Assembly: GCF_945956965.1 (NCBI RefSeq)
Contig: NZ_CAMFJS010000009.1
Span: 62,001 to 126,000 of the forward strand
DNA: 64,000 nucleotides
Source: an uncultured Roseateles sp.
GTDB taxonomy: Bacteria; Pseudomonadota; Gammaproteobacteria; Burkholderiales; Burkholderiaceae_C
Direction of reading: 5' to 3'
Within the stretch, counting starts at the first letter, position 1. Each line of letters opens with the position of its first letter. Made by a program: the position numbers and the translations under genes. Shown here in pieces: positions 10,234 through 18,504 of this stretch. The notes under the pieces are model-generated. The model made no database searches. It was not told the origin of the DNA and was given only the letters and a program-made list of their open reading frames with translations.

Positions 10234-11031
10234 TCAAAACGCCGGCACCACCGCGCCCTTGTACTTCGTCTCAATGAACTTCTTCACCTCAGGCGTTTGC
10301 AAGGCCGCAGCCAGCTTCTTGATGCCATCGCTGTTCTGGTTATCAGCACGCGCAACCAGGAAGTTAGCGTAAGGCGACTGCGCGCCCTCAATCGCCAGGG
10401 CGTCCTTGGCTGGGGTCAGCTTGGCTTCCAAAGCGTAGTTGGTGTTGATCAAGGCCAGGTCCACTTGGGGCAGGATGCGCGGCAGGGTGGCGGCTTCGAT
10501 TTCGCGGAACTTCAGCTTCTTGCTGTTCTCCACGATGTCTTTGGGCGTAGCCAGAATGTTGTTGATGTCCTTCAGCTTGATCACGCCAGCACGCGCGAGC
10601 AACACCAGGGCGCGGCCGCCGTTGGTGGGGTCATTGGGCAGGGCCACGGTGGCGCCCACGGGCAGGTCGGCCAGGCTCTTGTGCTTGGTCGAGTAGGCGC
10701 CGAAAGGCTCCACATGCACGGCGGCCACTGGCACCAAGTTCGTGCCCTTGCCCTTGTTGAACTCGGCCAGATAAGGCTTGTGCTGGAAGAAGTTGGCGTC
10801 CAGGCGCTTCTCGGCCACTTGCACATTGGGCTGCACATAGTCGGTGAAGACCTTGATCTCCAGCTCCACACCTTGCTGGGCCAGGCCAGGCTTGACGAAC
10901 TCCAGCAGCTCCGCATGCGGCACGGCGGTGGCGGCGATGCTCAGCTTCTCGGCCCAGGCGCTGGCGCCCAGGCTCAAGAGGGCGGCGCTCAGAACGGCGG
11001 TGAGCAGGGTCGATGGGGTCTTGCGCTTCAT
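10234..11031 (-). CDS. metQ: Methionine ABC transporter substrate-binding protein MetQ
   Basis: This gene encodes 265 residues of the NLPA/MetQ family, the periplasmic receptor for D/L-methionine. An N-terminal signal peptide (KRKTPSTLLTAVLSAALL...) ends in ASAWA. There is no lipobox Cys, so it is predicted to be a soluble periplasmic protein rather than a lipoprotein, unlike E. coli MetQ. Family features include VPHAELLEFVKPGLAQQGV, FFQHKPYLAEFN, VALPNDPTNGGRALVLL and INTNYALEA. It is the last gene of the leftward metN-metI-metQ set, with a gap of 111 bases after metI. A perfect GGCGGACGTCCGCC palindrome (10195-10208) lies just downstream and may end the transcript. Confidence 0.95.
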   Translation of the reverse strand: MKRKTPSTLLTAVLSAALLSLGASAWAEKLSIAATAVPHAELLEFVKPGLAQQGVELEIKVFTDYVQPNVQVAEKRLDANFFQHKPYLAEFNKGKGTNLVPVAAVHVEPFGAYSTKHKSLADLPVGATVALPNDPTNGGRALVLLARAGVIKLKDINNILATPKDIVENSKKLKFREIEAATLPRILPQVDLALINTNYALEAKLTPAKDALAIEGAQSPYANFLVARADNQNSDGIKKLAAALQTPEVKKFIETKYKGAVVPAF

Positions 11032-11142
11032 GTTGGTGTTCCCTTTGGATGTGGGTGAGAGAAAGGAAAAGAGGAAGAGAAAAATGAGCTTGTGGCTCGG
11101 TGGAAATCGAATGCTTGGTGTGAAACGGCTTGGCCAATCAGC

Positions 11143-11808
11143 TCAACGGCGATTCAGCCGCCTAACCGCCCAATCCCCCAGCATCTGCAGCAGCTGTACC
11201 AAGACCAAGAGCAGGGCCACGGTGACCAACATCACCTCGGTCTGGAAGCGTTGGTAGCCGAAGCGGATGGCCAGGTCACCCAGGCCGCCGCCGCCGATCA
11301 CGCCGGACATGGCGGTGTAGCCCACCAGGGTGATGGCTGTGACCGTCAGCGCCGACAAAATGCCGGGCAGGGCTTCGGGCAAAAGCGCTTGGGTGACGAT
11401 CTGGCGCGGGCTGGCGCCCATGGCAAGGCCTGCCTCAACGATGCCGCGATCCACCCCGCGCAAAGCCGCTTCCACCAATCGGGCGAAGAAGGGCGTGGCC
11501 CCCACCACCAGTGGCGGGATGGCGCCGGCCACGCCCAGCGAGGTGCCCGTCACCAGCAAGGTGAAGGGGATCAGCAAGATCAGCAGAATCACAAAGGGCA
11601 GCGAGCGCAGCACATTCACCACCAGCGAGAGCAGGCCGTAGGCGCGCGGCGAGTCCAGCAACTGGCCGCGGTCCAGCAAGAACAGCAGCACGCCCAGGGG
11701 CAGGCCCAACAGGGTGGTGAAGAGCAGGGCGCCGCCCAGCATCAGCAAGGTGTCGACGCTGGCCGTGCCGATTTCGGCCCAGTCCATGGTCAGCAGAATT
11801 TCGGTCAT
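11143..11808 (-). CDS. metI: Methionine ABC transporter permease MetI
   Basis: This gene encodes 221 residues, a typical MetI length. It is an inner-membrane permease with about five hydrophobic spans, beginning with DTLLMLGGALLFTTLLGLPLGVLLF. The EAA loop that contacts the ATPase is visible as EAGLAMGASPRQIVTQALLPEALPGIL. It forms the MetN2I2 methionine importer together with the neighbouring metN (33 bases upstream) and metQ. ATG 11806-11808 is the natural start. Confidence 0.95.
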   Translation of the reverse strand: MTEILLTMDWAEIGTASVDTLLMLGGALLFTTLLGLPLGVLLFLLDRGQLLDSPRAYGLLSLVVNVLRSLPFVILLILLIPFTLLVTGTSLGVAGAIPPLVVGATPFFARLVEAALRGVDRGIVEAGLAMGASPRQIVTQALLPEALPGILSALTVTAITLVGYTAMSGVIGGGGLGDLAIRFGYQRFQTEVMLVTVALLLVLVQLLQMLGDWAVRRLNRR

Positions 11809-11841
11809 GGTTCTTACTTTTTCTTCTTGTTGTCAGGGCAA

Positions 11842-12870
11842 TCAGCGCAGCACTTCAACGCGCACGCCGCGCTCGGCCAGCAGGGCTTGCGCGCCGGCCA
11901 AGTCACCGCCCGTAACGGCAATCGTTAGCTGACCGTAGGGCGTGCTTTTGATGCGGTCGATGCGGCCATGCAAGATGCCGAAGTCGATGCCGCTGCGCCG
12001 CGCCACCTCGCCCAGCAAGGGCTCGTAGGTGTGCTCGCCCTGGAAGGTCAGGCGCAGTAAGCGGCCTGGTACATGGGCGTAGTCTTCGTTCAGCTCGTTC
12101 TCGTCGATCTTTTCGGCTTCTTGCACAAAGCGGCGCGTCACCGCGTGCTGGGGATGCAAAAAGACCTCGGCCACCGGGCCAACTTCTACCACCCGCCCGA
12201 CCTCCAGCACCGCCACCCGGTCGCAGATGCGGCGCACCACATCCATCTCGTGGGTGATCAGCACAATGGCCAGTCCCAGCTCGCGGTTCAGCTGGGCCAG
12301 CAGGTCCAGGATGGCGCGGGTGGTTTGCGGGTCCAGCGCGCTGGTGGCTTCGTCGCACAGCAGCAGCTCCGGGCCGGTGGCCAGGGCGCGGGCAATGCCC
12401 ACGCGCTGTTTTTGTCCGCCCGAAAGCTGAGTCGGATATTTGTGGCCCTGGTCGGCCAGGCCCACGCGGGCCAGCAGTTCCGCCACTCGCGGCGCGATCT
12501 TCTCGGTGGGCCAGTGGGCGATGCGCAGCGGCCAGGCGATGTTCTCGGCCACGGTGCGCGAGCCCAGCAAATTGAAGTGCTGAAAAATCATGCCGATGCG
12601 CTGGCGTGCGCTGCGCAGCTGCGCGTCGTCCAGGCTCAGCAGGTCTTGGCCGGCAACGCGCACACTGCCGCTGTCGGGCCGCTCCAGCAGATTGAGCACG
12701 CGCAGCAAGGTGGATTTGCCCGCGCCCGAGTGCCCGATGATGCCGAACACTTCGCCCGCTTTGACGCTGAGGCTGATGCCGTCCAGCGCGGTGACGACTT
12801 GTTTTGCGTCGCTGCAGCCGCCTTTTTTGTTGGCGCCGAAGCGTTTATGAATGTCTTGGAGTTCGATCAC
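11842..12870 (-). CDS. metN: Methionine ABC transporter ATP-binding protein MetN
   Basis: This gene encodes 342 residues. Walker A is GHSGAGKST, the ABC signature is [15 protein letters not shown], and Walker B with switch is [12 protein letters not shown]...LITHEMD. The C-terminal 100 residues form the NIL regulatory domain that binds methionine and inhibits transport in MetN proteins. The start is GTG at 12868-12870 and no good Shine-Dalgarno precedes it, because the upstream message is C-rich. An unusual 13-residue insert with Lys and Cys ([13 protein letters not shown]) sits after the first strand. A weak promoter-like pair, TTGGGG and TAGGAT spaced 16 bp on the minus strand, lies upstream. 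Confidence 0.95.
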   Translation of the reverse strand: MIELQDIHKRFGANKKGGCSDAKQVVTALDGISLSVKAGEVFGIIGHSGAGKSTLLRVLNLLERPDSGSVRVAGQDLLSLDDAQLRSARQRIGMIFQHFNLLGSRTVAENIAWPLRIAHWPTEKIAPRVAELLARVGLADQGHKYPTQLSGGQKQRVGIARALATGPELLLCDEATSALDPQTTRAILDLLAQLNRELGLAIVLITHEMDVVRRICDRVAVLEVGRVVEVGPVAEVFLHPQHAVTRRFVQEAEKIDENELNEDYAHVPGRLLRLTFQGEHTYEPLLGEVARRSGIDFGILHGRIDRIKSTPYGQLTIAVTGGDLAGAQALLAERGVRVEVLR

Positions 12871-12959
12871 GGGGGAGGGAGGGGGCGTTCAGGTGGGCTG
12901 GGGGCGCCCGACCTTTTTGGGCTAAGGCAGCCATCCTAGTGAAAACCCTCGATTCCCCA

Positions 12960-12986
12960 AGAATTCATTGGTAATAAGCAAATTCT
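12960..12986. promoter_or_regulatory. AGAATT/AATTCT inverted repeat upstream of metN
   Basis: A perfect 6-bp inverted repeat (12960-12965 and 12981-12986) with a 15-bp spacer sits in the only AT-rich stretch between metN and the second repeat element, about 90 bases from the metN start. It could be an operator for methionine-responsive control, but it matches no site I can name. Confidence 0.25.
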
Positions 12987-13059
12987 GGGCGATTGGTGGA
13001 GTTGGGGCTTGGGTGCTTTTGGGCTGGTTGAGCGAGGGTGGGCTTGTGTGAAGGGTGGT

Positions 13060-13769
13060 GCCGGGATTTCGCCCCGGCAGGCGACCTTCTTTCTTGGGCG
13101 CCCAAGAAAGAAGGCAAAGAAACCGCCCCGAATGCCTGGCCCCTTCGGGGTCCGCTGCGGTGCTCGACTTTGGCGGGCCGCGCCCAACTCACTGCGCTAC
13201 GCTCCGTTCAGACAAAGGGCGCGAAGTCAGCCCTTGAAGGCGCTTCGCGCCGCCCGCCAAAGCCTGCGCTCCTCGCCCAGGCAACACGGGGAACCCCACA
13301 CGGCTCGCTACGCGTCGCCTCGGTCGAAAACCAAAACCAAAACCAAAACCAAAACCAAAGCTAAAGCTAAAGCTAAAGCTAAAGCTAAAGCCAAGGCCAA
13401 GGCCAAGGCCAAACTCAAGCCGAAACCAAAGTCGTAGCCGTAGCCGTAGTTGTCGCCGACGCCGACGCCATCAGCGCGGCGCGTTTAGCGCGCCGCCCCT
13501 CAAGCCGATGCGCAGCGAGGCGTGACTGTCTTCAGTCCCGTTGAGCCTGGGTGAGGAGCGGAAGGTTTCTTGGGCGTCGCGAAGCGACTTCAAGGGCTAG
13601 CTTCGCGCCCCTTGTTTGAACGGAGCGTAGCGCAGTGAGTTGGGCGCGGCCCAAGGAACCTGAGCACCGCAACGGACCCCGCAGGGGCCAGGCGTCGGGT
13701 CGCCTTCTTTTGCTTACTTTTCTTGGCGAAGCAAGAAAAGTGAGTCGCCCGCCGGGGCGAAATCCCGGC
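13060..13769. repeat. Palindromic repeat element, copy 2
   Basis: This is a 710-bp element in the same orientation as copy 1. Terminal inverted repeats are 13060-13085 and 13744-13769. The right arm (13469-13769) differs from the copy-1 right arm at 4 of 301 positions with no indel. The left-arm block 13126-13323 differs at 3 of 198. Copy 1 carries about 70 extra bases near 9471-9542, while copy 2 has a much longer hexanucleotide core. Beyond the right end, AACCCAAC is the inverse of GTTGGGTT just outside the left end of copy 1. The pair brackets metNIQ. No protein of its own is encoded. Confidence 0.85.
13327..13446 (+). repeat. Drifting hexanucleotide array in repeat element copy 2
   Basis: Twenty consecutive hexamers in one phase: AAAACC x5, AAAGCT x5, AAAGCC x1, AAGGCC x3, then six diverged units ending in TAGCCG x2. 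The array sits exactly between the two inverted arms. Read in one frame it would give Lys-Thr/Lys-Ala repeats, but there is no gene context for translation. Confidence 0.9.
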
Positions 13770-13840
13770 AACCCAACTTCGACTCAACCAACCTGAAGTT
13801 AGACCACCAAGAACAAAGGCAACTACACCCGTCTCGGCCT

Positions 13841-14215
13841 TCAAGGCAAGAAGAAATACACCTCCGCAATCAAGCCCTCCCGGCATCGATACACCACCGC
13901 CACCTGCTGCACACCCTCACCCCGGCCATGCACCCGCTCATGGTCAATCACCGTATCGCCCATCACGATGCGCTGTGTCACTTCCGCCTGCACTTGCGGG
14001 GCGGCAAAAGGGCCTTGGCGGTAAAGCTCACGAAAGGCCGCGCGGCCTTGCAACTGCGGCTCCAAGGGCAATTGCGCCGCGCCGTTGGCCAAGCGCCAAA
14101 CCCGCACATCCTCGCTGTAGCAGGCCACAAAGGCCTCCAGATCCTTCGCGTTGTAGGCCAGCAATTGGGCTTGGGCCAGTTCTTCCGCCGTACGCACCAT
14201 CGTCGTCTTGCTCAT
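13841..14215 (-). CDS. SnoaL-like / NTF2-fold protein
   Basis: This gene encodes 124 residues. The pattern AQLLAYNAKDLEAFVACYSEDVRVW, then LQGRAAFRELY, and the C-terminal VVYRCREGLIAEVYFF fits the SnoaL-like/steroid-isomerase-like NTF2 superfamily, small cone-shaped domains that bind hydrophobic ligands or act as isomerases. The substrate is unknown. The start ATG 14213-14215 was chosen because GGAGG lies 8 bases upstream; several earlier in-frame ATGs lack this. It is downstream of the K+ channel gene on the same strand with a gap of about 35 bases, so the two may be co-transcribed. Confidence 0.8.
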   Translation of the reverse strand: MSKTTMVRTAEELAQAQLLAYNAKDLEAFVACYSEDVRVWRLANGAAQLPLEPQLQGRAAFRELYRQGPFAAPQVQAEVTQRIVMGDTVIDHERVHGRGEGVQQVAVVYRCREGLIAEVYFFLP

Positions 14216-14250
14216 CCCCTGGGCCTCCATCGATTCACTCATTCGTTCAT

Positions 14251-15222
14251 TCACTCGCTGTGATACGCGGGCAACTTAGCCCCGCAGTTGCGGCAAAACT
14301 TCGAGTCCGGTTGATGCCCCTCGGTCAGGCACTCATGGCAGGTGCGCGTTGTCGTCTTGGGTGGGAACTGAAAGCGCTGGGCGCTCATCTCGGCCGTCAC
14401 GATGCCGGTCGGCACCGCCAGCACGCCCCAGCCCATCAACATCATCAGCGAGGCAATCGCGCGGCCCAAATCCGTCTTGGGCGTCAGGTCGCCATAGCCC
14501 ACCGTGGTCAGCGTGGTGATGGCCCAGTACACGCCCACCGGGATGCTGGTGAAACCATGCTCCGGCCCCTCCACGATGAACATCACCGTGCCCATGATCA
14601 GCACCACCATCAGCACGGCCGACAAGAACACAAAAATCTTGCGCCCGCTGGCTCGCAAGGCCCGGCCCAGGCTGATGTATTCCTGCAGATAAGCCTGCAG
14701 CTTGAGGATACGAAACACCCGCATCAGGCGCAGCACCCGCACATCCACCAGCGCATACAAGCTGGGCTCAAAAATCGCGAGGTAAGTGGGCAGCACCGCC
14801 AGCAAATCCACCAGGCCGTAAAAGCTCAGCGCATAGCGCAGCGGGTGGCGCACACACAGCAGGCGCAAGACGTACTCCGCCGTGAAGGCCGCGGTGAAGA
14901 AATACTCAAAGCCCGTGAGCCAGGGGCCGTAGCGGCTGCGCAAATTGCCCACGCTTTCCAGCATCACCAGGGCCACGCTCAGCAGCACCATCAGGATCAG
15001 CGCCAAATCAAAGCGCCGCCCGGCCCGCGTGTCGGCCTCAAAAATGATGGTGTAGCAACGCAGGCGCCAGCCGCTCAGGGGCTTACCGAATTCGTTAGGT
15101 GAGGTGCTGCCGGCTGCATTGGCTGCAGCGGCTCTGCCTGCGCCGGCCCGAGCGGCCGAAGGCTGGTGCGCCGCAGGGGCGGCGGAAGTGCGAGAAGCGG
15201 GGGAGGAATTTTTGCGCGCCAT
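14251..15222 (-). CDS. Voltage-gated K+ channel-like ion transporter with C-terminal zinc ribbon
   Basis: This gene encodes 323 residues. After a disordered Ala/Ser-rich N-terminus (about 1-50) come S1-S4 spans. S4 is RVLRLMRVFRILKL (162-175) with Arg every third residue, typical of voltage sensors. S5, the pore helix and the selectivity filter TTVGYGD (239-245) follow, then S6 with VPTGIVTAEM. The TVGYGD filter indicates K+ selectivity. The tail has C295-x2-C298 and C310-x2-C313, a zinc-ribbon pattern (CHEC...CRNC). A short cytoplasmic zinc ribbon after S6 is seen in some bacterial Kv-like proteins but is not a classical RCK or cNMP domain. The gene precedes the SnoaL-like gene. Confidence 0.92.
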   Translation of the reverse strand: MARKNSSPASRTSAAPAAHQPSAARAGAGRAAAANAAGSTSPNEFGKPLSGWRLRCYTIIFEADTRAGRRFDLALILMVLLSVALVMLESVGNLRSRYGPWLTGFEYFFTAAFTAEYVLRLLCVRHPLRYALSFYGLVDLLAVLPTYLAIFEPSLYALVDVRVLRLMRVFRILKLQAYLQEYISLGRALRASGRKIFVFLSAVLMVVLIMGTVMFIVEGPEHGFTSIPVGVYWAITTLTTVGYGDLTPKTDLGRAIASLMMLMGWGVLAVPTGIVTAEMSAQRFQFPPKTTTRTCHECLTEGHQPDSKFCRNCGAKLPAYHSE

Positions 15223-15275
15223 CCCCCAAGCCTAACTGAGGCCGGGCTGTGAACCGGCCAACTCAGCAACGTGAA

Positions 15276-15653
15276 TCAGGGGCCGTCGTTCTCAACTTGA
15301 GGGTCAGCACTTGGGTAGAGTGACTCCACTTTGCCTGCATTAGAGAAGAGCAGCACTACGCCCTTGATGACAGTGTCTTTGGTCGGCATCGGCACAGTCA
15401 GCTGGTTGTTCACTGCAGGCGAAAAGTTGTTAGCCGACTGTACCGGGTCAGCACCCAGGGTCTTGTAGGTCGCGCTGATCAGCACCAGATCGGTGGTCTG
15501 GATCAGTGCAAAAGTGCAGCCGCCAGCTGATTTTCCAATGGACAGGGGAAGCTTCGCTGGCACGGTGCCCTCGGCATCCTCGAAATACCAGCAGCGCGCA
15601 AAGCGGCCGGTGAGGTTATCCAATTCGGCTTTGACGTAATACGTATTGGTCAT
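15276..15653 (-). CDS. Hypothetical protein next to kinase/sigma pair
   Basis: This gene encodes 125 residues from ATG 15651-15653, with AGGA two to five bases before the start and GGGACC upstream. No family was recognised. The sequence looks like a compact beta-rich protein (TNTYYVKAELDNLTGRF..., CWYFEDAEGTVPAKLP, GCTFALIQTTDLVLISATYKTL). There is no signal peptide or membrane span. Its third-codon GC is lower than that of neighbours, which hints at a different origin. It lies 79 bases downstream of the Ser/Thr kinase gene on the same strand and may belong to that transcript. Confidence 0.6.
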   Translation of the reverse strand: MTNTYYVKAELDNLTGRFARCWYFEDAEGTVPAKLPLSIGKSAGGCTFALIQTTDLVLISATYKTLGADPVQSANNFSPAVNNQLTVPMPTKDTVIKGVVLLFSNAGKVESLYPSADPQVENDGP

Positions 15654-15732
15654 CTTCCTGGGTCCCTTACTTTTTCGAATTTCGTTCTGGATTGAGCGGC
15701 AGTCAGGACGCACGGCCCCGGCTGGATCAGGA

Positions 15733-18504
15733 TTAAGAACCGAGCTTGTGGCGCACCCAGTCTTGTTCTACTTGCACATCGCTTGCTCGGCCCAGGCAGG
15801 AATGTGCCTGGACCCAGGCCTGGGTGATCTCGTAATGAACTTGCAAAAGCGCCTTCAATCCGCTGAGTTCCGTGACCACCATCTCGCATTGCTCTATTCT
15901 TTGATCCGAATGGCTCATGCCGCCATGCAAGGAGGCCATGGCGAGTCTTGTTTGAGCTCTGGCGGTGAGCAGCAGCAGGTCGGTCGGCTGTTGGCTTAAG
16001 CCCTTGCTCACCGACTCCAATACTTCCACCAAGGGCGCGATTGACGCTTCGTATCTACCATGAGTCTCCAGATGACGGGTCAATGCCAAAGTGATCTGCA
16101 CGAGAACAGGTAAGCGCCGAAGCCGTGCAGATGCAGAGGCGCTTTGGTCCAAGGCACTCAAACGCTCCAGTTGCTGCCTCAGTTCAAGCTCAAGCGTGCT
16201 TTGGGGCGCGACTTGCGTGAGTTCAAAATCGACGAGCACTGACTGGAATTGCCATCTCCAGTTCTTGGGCTCGTGTTTCAAAAGATCAGCAAGTGCGCGC
16301 GCAGCAAACTGCAATTGTTCTTTGGCCTGGTCAATTTGTTTGAGTTGACGCAACGCTTGCGCGGACTTGCCGCGCATCACCGCCTCGTTGTAAGCCCATT
16401 TCAGATCGGATGGTGCGCGAGATCGAGCCAGGGCAATGCCATTGAGACCTATTTCGTAGAACGCCAGCGCTTCTTTGAAGCGCCCTTGCCAACTCAGGGT
16501 GGAGGCTAGCCAACTGAGGCTGTCAGCCCAAGATCCGCGCAAACTCTGATCAAGCGGTTTGATCTTTAATGCTTGATCTTTCAATTCAATGGATTTGCGG
16601 AACTTCGCTTCAGCTCCCGACAAATCGCCACTCTCCAACAGAACAGAGCCCAAGCTGTTCTCAGCGTAAGACAGTTCAACAAGGGGATCAAACTCGCCTG
16701 GCGCAGTTGCCAGCCACTCTTCACAGCTGCGGCGGTAGTCCTCCCAGTCGGCGCGTGCAAGCCTAAATTGCCGCTTGGTGAAATGAACTTGACCCATCCA
16801 AAACGAGGCAGTCCCTTGGGCTTTGCGCCACTCGATCGCGAGACCTTGGTCGGGCGGCGGGCCAGCGAGCAATTTCCGTGCGGCCTCCAAGGGATCCATT
16901 GCTGCATCAAGCTCATGCTTGGATACAGCGACTTCACCCAATACCGTCAATGCCTTGGCCCGTTGAAGGATGCTGTGAGGGCTGGCCTGCGCCTCAGGTG
17001 AGGCGCGCAGATGGGCCAGGGATTTGGCGCCCACGTCATTGAGCAGTTCCAAGCGGCCGATGGGGCGCAGCTTGTCGGCAAAGTCGCCGAGCAGATAACC
17101 CAGTAAATCATCGGCATCGGCGCTGCGCTGCTGGGCAATCTTCTCAGCCCGCTCAGCCCGCCAGGCTTGGGCCAGGCTGAGGCTGGTCAGGCCAGCCAAG
17201 GACAGGGTGGCAGCAGCTCCCGCAGCCACCCCCCAACGATGCCGCCGCACAAACTTGGCCGTGCGGTAGTAGGCACTGTCCGGCCTGGCGCTGATCGGCT
17301 CATGCGCCAGCCAGCGGCGCAGCTCTTCGCTCAGGGCGGCGGCATTGGCGTAACGCTCGGCGGGCACTTTCTTGAGCGCCTTGGCGACGATGGTGTCCAG
17401 GTCGCCGCGCAGTTCGCGGGCGGCTCTCTTTTTGCTGAGGTCTTGCGCTTTGCCTTCCGCACTCTTGCCGCGCACGGCGTCGGAGAGTTTTTTGGGTTCC
17501 ACCTCGACGATGCCGCGCATGCGCTCTAGCGGGGTGGTGTTGGCGTCGTTTTCGTTGGTGGCGGTGGGGTGGCGGCCGCTGAGCAGCAAGTAGAGCAACA
17601 CGCCCAGGGCGTAAACGTCGGTGGCGGTGGTGACTTCGCTGCCTTGCACTTGCTCGGGTGCGGCGTAGCGGGGCGTGAAGGCGCGGCCGGCTTGCTGGGT
17701 GAGTTCGGAGGCGGCGCCGGCACTGGTGGCTGAACCCGCACCTGAACCCCCAGCAGCCGCGCCCGCCTCATCGCTGGCTTCCAGCAGCTTGGCGATGCCG
17801 AAGTCCAGCAGCTTGACCTCGCCGTTAGCGGTCACGAGGATGTTGGACGGCTTCAGGTCGCGGTGCAGGATCAGCCGCGTGTGGGCGTGGGCCACGGCGG
17901 CCAGCACATCGCGAAACAGCAGCACGCGGGCGCGGGTGTCCAGGCCATGGCTGTCGCAGTATTGGTCGATGGGTTGGCCGGCGATGTATTCCAGCACCAG
18001 ATAGGGCGCTTTGCTTTCGGCGGCCAGGCCGGCGTCCAGCAGGCGGGCGATGTGCGGGTGGGCCAGGCGGGCGAGGATTTGCCCTTCGCGGGCGAAGCGG
18101 CCGGCGTCCCCCGGGCCGACGAGGCCGGCCGAGAGGAATTTGATCGCCACCTCGCCCTCGAAGCGCCCGTCGGTGCGCCGCGCCAGCCACACCGCGCCCA
18201 TGCCGCCGTGGCCAATCTCGCGCACCAGGGTGTAGGCGCCCACCAGTTGGCCGGCGGCCAGGGTGTGGGCGGCCAGGCCGAGCAAGGGCGTGGCCAGATA
18301 GTCGGCCGCCTCTTGCTTGGCCTGGCGGGCCAGCAGCTCGGCCAGGTCGGCGGCCAGCTCGGGGTCCTGGCGGTGCAGAGCCATCAGGCGGCTGGCGCGG
18401 GCGCTGAGGTCCAGGTCCAGCAATTCGTCCAGCAAGGGGCTGAGCTCGGGCCAGCGGGCTTTGTTGATGATGCGCTTGGCTTGACTCATCGGGGGGCAAT
18501 TCAC
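15733..18504 (-). CDS. Membrane-anchored Ser/Thr protein kinase with C-terminal helical repeats
   Basis: This gene encodes 923 residues from GTG 18504, or 918 from ATG 18489. The Hanks-type kinase domain is at about residues 91-400: glycine loop GHGGMGAV (98-105), VAIK Lys122, HRDLKPSN with Asp216, DFG 234-236 and APE 282-284. All catalytic residues are present. A single hydrophobic span (about 424-446, GVAAGAAATLSLAGLTSLSLA) follows. The remaining 470 residues are alpha-helical, TPR-like and predicted outside the cytoplasm, where they could sense a signal. The start overlaps the sigma-factor stop as GTGA, implying translational coupling. The kinase probably acts on that sigma factor. Confidence 0.92.
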   Translation of the reverse strand: MNCPPMSQAKRIINKARWPELSPLLDELLDLDLSARASRLMALHRQDPELAADLAELLARQAKQEAADYLATPLLGLAAHTLAAGQLVGAYTLVREIGHGGMGAVWLARRTDGRFEGEVAIKFLSAGLVGPGDAGRFAREGQILARLAHPHIARLLDAGLAAESKAPYLVLEYIAGQPIDQYCDSHGLDTRARVLLFRDVLAAVAHAHTRLILHRDLKPSNILVTANGEVKLLDFGIAKLLEASDEAGAAAGGSGAGSATSAGAASELTQQAGRAFTPRYAAPEQVQGSEVTTATDVYALGVLLYLLLSGRHPTATNENDANTTPLERMRGIVEVEPKKLSDAVRGKSAEGKAQDLSKKRAARELRGDLDTIVAKALKKVPAERYANAAALSEELRRWLAHEPISARPDSAYYRTAKFVRRHRWGVAAGAAATLSLAGLTSLSLAQAWRAERAEKIAQQRSADADDLLGYLLGDFADKLRPIGRLELLNDVGAKSLAHLRASPEAQASPHSILQRAKALTVLGEVAVSKHELDAAMDPLEAARKLLAGPPPDQGLAIEWRKAQGTASFWMGQVHFTKRQFRLARADWEDYRRSCEEWLATAPGEFDPLVELSYAENSLGSVLLESGDLSGAEAKFRKSIELKDQALKIKPLDQSLRGSWADSLSWLASTLSWQGRFKEALAFYEIGLNGIALARSRAPSDLKWAYNEAVMRGKSAQALRQLKQIDQAKEQLQFAARALADLLKHEPKNWRWQFQSVLVDFELTQVAPQSTLELELRQQLERLSALDQSASASARLRRLPVLVQITLALTRHLETHGRYEASIAPLVEVLESVSKGLSQQPTDLLLLTARAQTRLAMASLHGGMSHSDQRIEQCEMVVTELSGLKALLQVHYEITQAWVQAHSCLGRASDVQVEQDWVRHKLGS

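Noticed and set aside
13327-13446. CRISPR array or coding repeat
   Set aside because: Units are 6 bp without spacers and the predicted Lys-rich peptide has no gene context.
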